Below, one piece after another: positions 55,816 to 64,000 of a stretch of 64,000 nucleotides of DNA. Origin of the DNA: Cyanophora paradoxa (lineage: Eukaryota; Glaucocystophyceae; Cyanophorales; Cyanophoraceae); NCBI GenBank assembly GCA_004431415.1, contig QPMI01000556.1, positions 1-64,000 of the forward strand. Reading direction: 5' to 3'. How positions within the stretch are numbered: the stretch's first letter is position 1; each line of letters begins with the position of its first letter. Position numbers and translations under genes: made by a program. The notes beneath the pieces were generated by a model. The model worked only from the letters and a program-made list of their open reading frames with translations. It ran no database searches and was not told the origin of the DNA.

Positions 55816-57252
55816 CGTTTTGAGGCAGACGTATGGTGTATTGGCAAGCTCAGCTCGTGCTGCTTTTTGGTAGATGCATGGCACTTTCTTTTGTTGAGTA
55901 CGTCATATTCGATTCGATGATCTCTATAATTTTAATTAATTGAAGTTCTAACGCGTACGTGCATGGGATGCAATAGCTCTGTGGCTTCTAGGCTAGCGCC
56001 ACGTACTACGGTATTACGCGGTAGCTCGGGTCGCACGTGCGTGACTCGCGATCGGTGACGTCTCGGAGGAGTCGGAGCTCGAGTCCGGATCCGAATCGGA
56101 AACTCCAACTTCTCTTCAAGAGTCCGAGTCAAGACTTAAGAGTCTTCAAGGGCTTCAAACTTACTGGTAGTTCAAATACTTCAATTGCGAGTCGCGACTC
56201 GCGACTCGCGACTACCGGCGGTATGATGACTCACTGAGTCAGTGATTCGCGAGACTCTCAGACTCCGGACTCAGACTCTCAGAGTCTGATGAGACGACGC
56301 GAGTTACCACTGCTTACCAGTAGATAACTTTTTAGTAACTAGCTTGGCCCAAGTTGGATTCAATGATTAGCGACGTCGACAGACCATTGACCATTTGCAA
56401 GCTGGAATGAGTCACAAAGCTTAAGCTAAGTCAATTGCAACGCATCACGGCGTGACGTCGACACACGGTGCCACGGTGCGCTACGAGTTATGGCTCTATG
56501 GCGCGATTTCCGCCAAACAAACCTTTTTCCGAGTCAAGTTGATTGACTCAACTCGGCAGAGCTCTCGACCAATGGCCGCCCGGTGCCCGGTTTCGAGTCA
56601 AATTAGTGTTGCCAGGTGCCCGCGTTTTCCCCGTACTAATTCGACTTGAAAATGCCAGTGTTTTCTGATTGGGCACGTGACGGTATATTTCGCATGCTAT
56701 ATAAAAGCTGCTGTTGGCAGTTACTAGGCGGCGGTTACTAGGACTGTACCAGGTAGCTACTAGAACCATACCAGGTAGCTAATTTACATAAGGGCAGGAT
56801 CTGCCAGTTTCGCCCATGGCCAGGAAATTTTCTTCCTAGGCGCCAACTCGTAGCGGTGACAAGTTGAACACTGACAACACTCAGTGACTGAAAAGTCAGT
56901 GTTGAAGTCAACGTACCACGGTGGCTTATCGCCGCCGAGAGTCATCGCCGACTCATCGGTACCCGGTACCTTGGCACGCGTACGCGTTGGCATCAACTTG
57001 GCACTGACTTGGCAGTGTTGGGCACTGTACATGTTAACGTTGGCAGTTCAACGGTTTGCAATCGGCAGCTGCAGTGACTTGGCACATCATGCCGCACACG
57101 ACAAGTTGACAACCTAGAATTCGACTTTGGTTAGACATTTGCTAAAATGAGCCCCCGAACCGTATCTGCTGAATTGAATCATGATCAGTGACTCAGTGAC
57201 TGTGCCACGGTGTGTGATCATGCCATGCATATGATGAGTTTTTGTCAACTTT
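55816..57252. other. Transition region of falling GC; no gene recognised
   Basis: No convincing coding frame. It contains clustered short repeats of GAGTC/GACTC words (about 56045-56300, including CGAGTCGCGACTCGCGACTCGCG), two TACTAG..ACCATACCAGGTAGCTA-like direct repeats (about 56735-56785) and a self-complementary stretch ACTCAGTGACTGAAAAGTCAGTG (about 56879-56901). TATATAAAAGC at about 56698 resembles a TATA box but has no gene after it. Short frames are not supported. Confidence 0.4.
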
Positions 57253-57535
57253 ACACATAGTAAAATGCGGAGTTTTAACCCTCGGCTTATCTTAATTGAT
57301 TTTGTTGATATATCTCGTATATTCTATTTCAATCAATCGTTAATCTGTGTATATCTTATCGAATATTCATTTATTTCGTTTATTTTGTATTCTTTTCGAT
57401 ATTTTATCGTAAATTTCTCTTATTTTCCGATTAGTCTTACTGAGTCTATCGATAATCTGTATATATTTCCGAATAATATAACTGAATCTCAATTAGATCT
57501 TGCCTCTGGTTAAAACTCCGCATTTTACTATGTGT
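57253..57535. mobile_element. MITE-like element with 28-bp terminal inverted repeats
   Basis: ACACATAGTAAAATGCGGAG (continuing TTTTAACC) at 57253-57280 is a perfect inverse of 57508-57535. The 283-bp span is AT-rich and non-coding in character. An 82-codon frame runs through it but is an AT-rich string of Ile, Phe, Ser and Tyr and uses the repeats as its ends. No clear target-site duplication is visible (flanks TT and GA). Confidence 0.65.
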
Positions 57536-58437
57536 GATTGGTCTGTTTGTTAATTGATTTAATCGATATTATATTCATGTACTTTCTCGATTAAATTTAA
57601 TTAAATTTAATTCATTTAATCGGAAATATATCGCTAAACTCGATTAAGATCCATAAATGATTCATTTGTTAAATAAAACAAATCGATCTCTTATTGAATC
57701 CAATCGTAATTATACATGAAACTTATATGTTTTTATCATGTTTTAATGATTCTAAGGGGGGACCCTTAGGATTTTTGAAATAATTGGGTGTGACAGGTGT
57801 GACAGGTGTGACAGGTCCATCCCAAGGAAAGTCCTAGTGAGAAATTGATTTTGAAAATCCACGGGATAGACCTGTCACACCTGTCACACATACCATATTC
57901 AGTAAGGACCTCATTCATTGTTAAAATCTCAGTGTTAGTTGGTGTAGTTGATTCAAAAAATGCATTTATACTCTGATTCATTGTTATTTCCTGTGAAATT
58001 TGAGTCAACTCAACCCACTTAGTCAACCCTTGCATTGAATTCGTAACAAAATCCATATACTATTACTACTTTTACGATTAATATGAGTCAACCTTGAGTC
58101 CACTTAAATATAAATATAATATAATAGGGGGAATCAAGGGGAGATGCTTAGAAACATATGAATTATTGAGCCTATGATACTTACATAGTCACGCTGGTCT
58201 CGTTAAGAGGATTCCGAATCTGGTTTTATCTTTGTAAGATGATGAGTTGGTGAAGAGATACATGCATTTTAGTGTTTTGTGTGGGATTTCATGTTATGAC
58301 GTCATAATGACGATGCATATGTATATGATATATATGCCATACCACGTGACTCGGGAGATTATGACGATCACGGCGATATGTTCATTGTCGTGATGTATAT
58401 GTATATATATGCGGTGCAATCTGATTGGCGGATTGAT
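57536..58437. other. AT-rich non-coding stretch with TGTGACAGG repeats
   Basis: GTGTGACAG occurs three times in a row at about 57787-57814, and the inverse (CCTGTCACA twice) follows at about 57869-57890, giving a potential stem. A 96-codon minus-strand frame (57766-58056) has CHTCHTCHTC from the repeat itself, so I do not treat it as a gene. The rest is AT-rich with no recognised feature. Confidence 0.5.
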
Positions 58438-58438
58438 A

Positions 58439-58682
58439 ATTCGTGGTAGAAACCACTAGCTTAATTATAATTCGTGGTATAAACCACTAGCTTAATTATA
58501 ATTCGTGGTAGAAACCACTAGCTTAATTATAATTCGTGGTAGAAACCACTAGCTTAATTATAATTCGTGGTAGAAACCACTAGCTTAATTATAATTCGTG
58601 GTAGAAACCACTAACTTAATTATAATTTGTGGTAGAAACCACTAGCTTAATTATAATTCGTGGTAGAAACCACTAACTTAAT
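58439..58682 (+). repeat. 31-bp tandem repeat, 8 copies, each with a hairpin
   Basis: TCGTGGTAGAAACCACTAGC recurs at 58441, 58472, 58503, 58534, 58565, 58596, 58627 and 58658. Each unit contains GTGGT-AGAA-ACCAC, a five-base stem with four-base loop, and an AT-rich spacer TTAATTATAA. A few units carry single substitutions. Confidence 0.95.
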
Positions 58683-58700
58683 AACAAAGAGATTTAAACT

Positions 58701-58796
58701 GTTATTTTATAGGTTATTTTATAGGTTATTTTATAGGTTATTTTATATGTTATTTTATATGTTATTTAATATGTTATTTAATATGTTATGGATAAT
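58701..58796 (+). repeat. 12-bp tandem repeat, 8 copies
   Basis: GTTATTTTATAG at 58701, 58713 and 58725, then GTTATTTTATAT, GTTATTTAATAT variants and a last GTTATGGATAAT. It is directly downstream of the 31-bp array, about 240 bp beyond the integrase stop. Confidence 0.95.
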
Positions 58797-59032
58797 GTTG
58801 GGGGTATAGTGTATCTGTTATGGATAATGTTGATAAGTTTCGTCGAAGTTTCGGTATTTCGATTGTCGGCATCTTCAAACGCTCGTATCTCATTACCAGA
58901 TTACGAACTCGCAACGTTCTGCATAGCGTTGTGAAGCGCTTGATAAGCTCTACAAGACTATGTGTATATCATGGGCATATATGTATATCAGTCATACATA
59001 TATTTGGAAAAAACGAGTTTTCGGCTATGAAA

Positions 59033-60417
59033 CTAGCTAGTTTTGGTCCTTTCTCTTAGTGTTCTTTGAGGTTTAGGGGCTGTATATGACTCCTTAGTAG
59101 TCTGAAAGTCATTATACCATCTCTGGCTATTTACTTCAGAAAGTTTCTGTGTCCCTGCTATAGTGAGCTTTTTGAGTTCCCTGTTAACTTTCCCAGTCTT
59201 CTCCTTTCTAGCCTCTATCAAAGGCTTATCTGGGACTTCATTAGCAGCTTCTATGCCTTCTCTCCTTATAGCAGCATCAGCCCTGGCTTCCTCTTTAGCT
59301 TGCTCCAAGGCATCCACTGTAGGGGTTTCTAGATATTCAACTGCATTCACAGGCAACAGCTCATGGAAAGCAAACCTGTTTTCTATGATCTCACCAGTGG
59401 GACTCCTTAGCTTAAACTTAAAGCCTTCCCTACTATCAACAGTGTAAACCATCCTAGACCAATTGTTACCCTGTTTAGCAAAGGGGTTCTTCTCAACTTT
59501 CACTCTAACAAACATGCCAGGCTGCATGGTATCAAGGTAAGCTATTGATTTCTTGAATCTTTCATCTTCTAATCCCACTATATACCTATAATGCTCCTCT
59601 GTAGTTTCGCCTGGCTTCATCTTAGTAGCTGAGTGAACTGTATTATTGTAATTATACTCAATATCACCTAACACATCAAAGAATCTAGCTGTGTTATTAG
59701 CTATGCAATAGTTTGTGATCAGTCTCTTAATCTGCTTGTTAAAGGCTTCAATTCGACCTTGGCTTCTATGGTCAGCAGTTCCACTCACTTGGTGTTCTAT
59801 GAATTTACTAGATAAATACTCCTGGAATATTCGATTTTGGAATTCACTCCCAGCATCTGATTGAACTTTTACTATGGGTCTTGCCACTCTCATTTCAAGC
59901 TGTTTAAATGCAGCTAATGTAGTGAGAGCTGATTTATCCTTATAGGTATGATATACCCAGTTCTCAGTGTAGATTCCATTGCAGTCATAAAGGTATCATA
60001 GCCATTGTTTTGTTTCTTATAAGCTGGGAAAAAGAGCAAATCAATCACATAGGTATCAAGGGGTTGCCTAATTGGGACCATGGGATCTCTCTTCCTAGAT
60101 ATAGCAGGTGCATTGATCTGAACAACTTCTTGTTTTTTATAGAACTCTTGCAACTGCTTATAGGATTCATCAGGTAACTCAGCCCTCATAGCTTGAAGCC
60201 CTTTGTAACCAGTTCTCACATCATAGAATCTCTTGGCAATCTTGCTGGTTTCTTTCACTGCAATAGCAACTGGGATCTCTACTGGGACAAGCTCTTTCAT
60301 CTCTGACTTTTTTACAATTCGAGATTCTCCCTTTTCCTCCTTGGGAACTGTGATAGGCAGTAGGTTACCTTGTAGTTGCTCAGTGGTTCTCCTAACTATT
60401 CTTCCAGTTGCTGGCAT
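59033..60417 (-). CDS. Polinton-type DDE integrase (rve superfamily), one frameshift
   Basis: Retroviral-like integrase that would insert the element into the genome. After an ~100-residue N-terminal region, the catalytic core shows LDTYVIDLLFFP (first Asp) with FMTAMESTLRTGYIIPI, then KDKSALTTLAAFKQLE, IVKVQSDAGSEF (second Asp) and SQGRIEAFNKQIKRLI (Glu), followed by a C-terminal SH3-like region (GMFVRVKVEKNPFAKQG, YTVDSREGFKFKL) and a basic tail. The frame breaks at about 59940, where one A appears to be missing in a run (CCTATAAGG for CCTATAAAGG). Start ATG 60415-60417, three bases after the polymerase stop; the two are likely co-expressed. Confidence 0.88.
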
Positions 60418-60420
60418 CTC

Positions 60421-63400
60421 TTAATTAAAAGGAACAGAATTAATACCATCTGGTAAGATGTATCTCTTTGCATCAAAGCAGTTTAGGGCAACCCTTTTAC
60501 TCACAGTGTCTATTATTGTGTGATCTGCCCTTCTTTTCTGCTTTGCAGTCACAGTCTTGCTGATACCTGCAAATAAACACTGTTTAAAATCATTAAATTG
60601 GAGTTCCTCAGTTGAAGTCCCAGAGAGCTTACTCCTCTCAATCTCAGCAGTTCTGAAACTGTAAACTTTAGCTCTCAGACCCACATACTCCAATATAGCA
60701 GAGCCAGGCATTTCATTTTTGTATTTACCTGGGGTCATTCTGGAATCACCTCCAAGGTCTAATGCATAGGATATATTCTCTATATCTTTTTGTAGGGTCT
60801 TAGATTCGATATATAGACAAAAGGAGTCAGTATCATGGAATAGTAACTTTGCTTTTGTCCATTGGGACCTTACAGTATCATAGAAGAACTTGTAGTTATG
60901 CAGTTTGGCTGCATCCAGAACATAAGCCCCAATAGCAACTGGCTTATCTAGCTTCACATGCTTTGTGTAAAACTCAAAGGCAACTGCTTTTTCGTTTATG
61001 GGACTTGTTGATTTCACCAATGGGGAGGCTGCATATTTCATAAACAGTTTCTCACTGTTTGCAATCTTAACCACAGATCTACCTCTGCAAGATTCAATGC
61101 ATTTCCCATAGATTGAGTTATTCATGAGTTTATAGAAATCAGCCTCGAATTTATTCACTGCTTTCCTTCTCATCTCAGTATTCAGCTCAATGTAGGGTTT
61201 CATTACAGGAGCCACAGTAAATGATAGGACCCTGTGAACCTTCTTTAGTTTCACCCCTTTGTCCAACAGATACTGTAGAAGAGGCTCAGAAATCACATAG
61301 TTGGTCACAGAACCAAAGGTTGCAGTTAGCTTAGGGGTCTTATCAAGCTCTTCTCCTGAGAGATCTAATAGGCTCTTTTGCTATTGTGATAATTCTGCAT
61401 ATTCTACTATTTTCTTGTTAATAATTAGGGGGAAATCACTGTGGTCTAGATATAGCCTAATTGGGTAATCCAGATCAACTTCCAGGAAACTGGATCTGTT
61501 ATCTTGTGGGTTGAATTCGGTCTCCCATCTAAAATCACCAACTGGGATTGGCTGACTCAAACAGTAGCCATACAAGTTGTTAGCATCAAACAGCATTATA
61601 TGGGAGTTCTCACCATCAGCCTCAGCATACCTACAAGGCATTGTTGCAAAGCCACCCCTGATTCCCCTCTCAACAAATTCGTATTGCTCTACATCACTTA
61701 TAAGCTCTATTTTGCCTTGGTGTCCTAAGCATAGCATCCCAAGATAACCCAGGTGCAGATACATAATGAACTGGGTCCAATCCATATACTGAGTGTGAAA
61801 GCCTTCTGAAAGCCTGGAATTTGCTCATTAACTCATCTACATCAGCAGCCCCAAAGTCCATAAAATTACTTGCATCAATGAACTTGTAAAGACCCCATTG
61901 CAATGAAAGGTATTGATCAAAGTTTTTCGAAAGGATTTCGATTCGCTTTTTATCACCCATGCCTGCTATTTTTCTGAAAATGAATGTCCCACAGTCATCC
62001 ATTTGGTCAACAACCACTGCTACTTTTGTTTGCTTTGAGATTCTCCTATGGAGATTGCAGTTTCTGCATGCAGGTGCAATGTAATTACCTGTGTGGTGAT
62101 CATGATCCCTGCATTTGAAGTTTTCCTTGGTGAACCTCTCACTGCAAAGGTAACAGTGTTTGGTAGCTCTGTAAATAGCCTTTTGCTCATCTGTGAGTTC
62201 ATTCATGGAATATTGGTGAACAGGAAATCGATTAGCTCTCTTGCTTTGGACTCCAAGCATTCAAACAGACCTCCCATTGGATCCTGACCCTCAAATCGAA
62301 ACTCCTGAACATCTGCCCCAGTGACTATTCTAATGTTGACTGCTGAGACTTCCCTCTTGGATTTCGATGCATCAATGGGATGCTTCTATGTTCAATCTTG
62401 CAGTAAACCACAACAGGAAGCCAGACAGTTTTCCTGAGGTTTTTCAGTCCAAACTCTATTGTGGTGTCAGGCTTAGGGTGATTCCCTTTGAGAGTCTCCA
62501 ATCAATGCATCTGTTTGAGTCCACATGAGCAGTGAGTTTAGCCTCAGACCTGAATCGAGATAAGCATGTATCACAGTAGTGTAACTTTTGATCCTTGGTT
62601 TTATCAAGGGCAACTCTGAGAAGTCTTGAAAGGACATGATAGTAATATAGTGACCATTCCCTTCATCATCATGAATGAGCATTAGATTAATCTTTTGCTT
62701 TCTGCCTGGGTTGCTGGATTGATGTAGGGATATATAACATCTCCATCCATTCCAAATATGTTTATGCTGATGCCTGCATTTTGAGATTCGAATTTATCAA
62801 TGATTTCAGCATCACAAGGAACAGGGAATGGGATATTGTCGAAATTGAGAGCCAAAGGATTGTATGTGGTTGGTGAGTATTTCCATTTGCGATATTGTGT
62901 AAGCTCACTTCTCTTGTGGGAATTTACATCTTTCCTATGGATCCATGCCAAAATGGCATTTTCAAAGCAAGAATCATCAATATTTCGAATATTCACTGTG
63001 GCTCTCTTGGCTGCAATTGATTCTGGTGTTTTAACATAGCAGCCACCAGTTGGGCATAACTCATAATAGCAACTCTTAGCATTTCGATTCTCTCCAATCG
63101 ATAGCTATCAACAACATTCATCTGTTCCTGACACATTTGGGCTGCTTTATTCAGCTCAGTTCGAATATTTCTCGATTTGGTTAATACAAAATAATCGCTG
63201 TAAATGTATTTCGATATCCAAACCTGTGGATTGCTGACTTTTACGAACTTGCAGATAAACGACAAGCGAACTTTGATTGCCCTGAATTGATCCAGACTAT
63301 CTCTTAAACGTTTTGGTAGAGAGGTTGCAATTCTATCTAAATATTCAATCACATCTACCACAACTTCCCTTCTGGCTCTGTATGTGAGCCAGCGATATAA

Positions 63401-63656
63401 TTCATTCATGGCTGTTCCATCTTCTGCCTCTGGTTCTATTTGCCTCAGGCGATCGAGTTCATCAAGAGTCTCAACTTTGTCATAGAGGTTATTGGCTTTT
63501 CTGGTTAATTTTGCTAAAGTGGGTCTGCCCTTGAAATAAATCCGATTTCCGGTCATATTCAGCCTCTGTGATTTCATGGGCTGCATACAGTGTTCCCAGT
63601 AATCCCATAAGTTCCCATTTCTTCTCTCTAATGAGTCTGTTGCTAATTCGGGGCAT
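60421..63656 (-). CDS. Protein-primed family B DNA polymerase (Polinton pPolB), frameshifted
   Basis: Replicative polymerase of Polinton-type elements. Proposed start ATG 63654-63656 (MPRISNRLIREKKWELMGLL). N-terminal domain: WISKYIYSDYFVLTKS, KRATVNIRNIDDSCFENAIL, ISINIFGMDGDVIYPYI, EGNGHYITIMSFQDFSELP. Exonuclease region: WLPVVVYCKIEH at the ExoI position. Then the endonuclease-VII-like zinc motif CYLCSERF, CRDHDHHTGNYIAPACRNCN; AVVVDQMDDCGTFIFR at ExoII; FIDASNFMD at ExoIII. Palm: IMLFDANNLYGYCLSQPIP (motif A), FYKLMNNSIYGKCIES (motif B), LLFHDTDSFCLYI (motif C), AKRYILPDG near the end. Roughly 1,080 codons, normal for the family. At least five one-base shifts are needed (near 63545, 63050, 62685, 62480, 61770-61790 and about 61310-61380). 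Confidence 0.88.
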
Positions 63657-63764
63657 AGTTCCTAACTTGTTCCTACTAAAAGGGAGGTTTTAAATGGGGA
63701 ATTCTGAACACAAAATTTGATGAAAACTACTTAAAGAAATATCTTCTATATATATAAAAGGACA
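63657..63764. promoter_or_regulatory. Divergent promoter region with TATA-like box
   Basis: The 108-bp gap between the polymerase start (63656, -) and the right-hand ORF (63765, +) contains TATATATATAAAAGG at about 63746-63761, only a few bases before the plus-strand ATG. The other half is A/T-rich with GGAGGTTTTAAATGGG (about 63681-63696). Position and composition suggest a shared promoter; no experiment supports it. Confidence 0.4.
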
Positions 63765-64000
63765 ATGGCAGAGAAGAAATCGTATTGCCTGGAAAAGCTC
63801 AAAGCGGCTTTAATGTTGCTTTGTGGATCTGATAACTTCAATGATTATGTTGCTCTTGGAAGTAACAGGAAACCGCTCCCTCTTTGGGCAAAGCTTGCAA
63901 AATATGGATTAAGTGACTATGACCTGCCTCCAGAGTCTGAGCATTGCGCCTGTGATCATCCAATTAAAGAGCAATGCTATATTCTGCATGTTAATAAAAA
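63765..64000 (+). CDS. ORF with C-x-C...CYI zinc-type motif, cut by the window end
   Basis: ATG 63765 opens a frame that stays open to the window edge (78 codons): MAEKKSYCLEKLKAALMLLC, a polar middle (LWAKLAKYGLSDYDLPPE), then HCACDHPIKEQCYILHVNK. The spacing C-x-C-x(4)-I-x(3)-CYI-x(2) resembles a small conserved viral domain ('CxCG..I...CYI.N', often with a downstream 'VGS.C') seen in several eukaryotic DNA viruses and mobile elements; the second half would lie outside this window. Probably zinc-binding. Divergent from the polymerase. Function unknown. Confidence 0.55.
   Translation, partial: MAEKKSYCLEKLKAALMLLCGSDNFNDYVALGSNRKPLPLWAKLAKYGLSDYDLPPESEHCACDHPIKEQCYILHVNK

Larger units (their letters stand above)
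57120..64000. mobile_element. AT-rich Polinton/Maverick-like element, one end (open at right edge)
   Basis: Marked drop in GC at about 57.1 kb. From 59.0 kb the region carries a retroviral-type DDE integrase and a protein-primed family B DNA polymerase on the minus strand and a divergent ORF on the plus strand, the hallmark pair of Polintons. The left boundary is not fixed: no long terminal inverted repeat can be checked without the right end, and the 57.1-58.8 kb repeats may be subterminal or older insertions. No capsid or packaging gene is visible within the window. Confidence 0.75.

Noticed and set aside
57265-57513. 82-codon ORF as a gene
   Set aside because: It lies within a MITE-like element and has the amino-acid mix expected of random AT-rich DNA.
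57766-58056. Cys/His-rich 96-residue zinc-like protein
   Set aside because: The CHTCHTCHTC run is the translation of a short DNA repeat, and the rest shows no conserved pattern.
58439-58682. CRISPR array
   Set aside because: Units are contiguous with no unique spacers, the setting is eukaryotic, and no cas-like gene is present.
1-64000. tRNA and rRNA genes
   Set aside because: No cloverleaf with a GGTTCRANYC-type box or rRNA core sequence was noticed on either strand by eye; a covariance-model scan would be needed to exclude them.

Overview
The window is eukaryotic nuclear DNA, most likely from a GC-rich microalga (haptophyte- or pelagophyte-like; this lineage call is an inference). The evidence is: recognisably eukaryotic genes (a Ku80 homologue, an SLC35B3-type PAPS transporter, a SulP/SLC26 transporter and an ADCY10-type soluble adenylyl cyclase) split by many very short, C-rich spliceosomal introns with CTRAY branch-point-like motifs just before the AG; and flanking sequence that looks viral or transposon-derived. 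The assembly looks unpolished. Reading frames break by single bases almost everywhere, usually in homopolymers, so most 'pseudogenes' here may be sequencing artefacts.

Layout. 1-13.7 kb: a moderately GC-rich, virus-like segment of frameshifted genes. It includes a fibre-like gene ending in a Peptidase_S74 (intramolecular chaperone) domain, a convergent gene with fibronectin-III-like repeats and a glycine-rich tail, coiled-coil genes, and three arrays of the heptamer CCCAAGT. 13.7-19.1 kb: a repeat block made of two partial copies of the Ku80 last exon, two 0.94-kb direct repeats, and between them a 137-bp satellite with a three-monomer higher-order period. 19.1-23.3 kb (-): Ku80. 23.6-25.6 kb (+): PAPS transporter. 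26-28.4 kb (-): unidentified genes. 28.7-42.0 kb (+): SulP transporter followed by the soluble adenylyl cyclase. 42.3-55.8 kb: an abutting second copy of that 13.6-kb block, differing almost only by homopolymer length. 55.8-57.1 kb: transition. 57.1 kb to the end: an AT-rich segment with a MITE-like element, short tandem repeats, and one end of a Polinton/Maverick-like element (DDE integrase and protein-primed family B DNA polymerase on -, a divergent small ORF on +).

Functional reading. The GC-rich island joins sulfate/bicarbonate-type anion transport (SulP), PAPS transport into the secretory pathway, a cAMP-producing cyclase of the bicarbonate-sensing family, and double-strand-break repair (Ku80). 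The cyclase keeps its catalytic residues but, aligned by eye, has lost both known bicarbonate ligands. The Polinton polymerase keeps motifs A, B and C but seems to have lost the catalytic aspartates of ExoI and ExoII.
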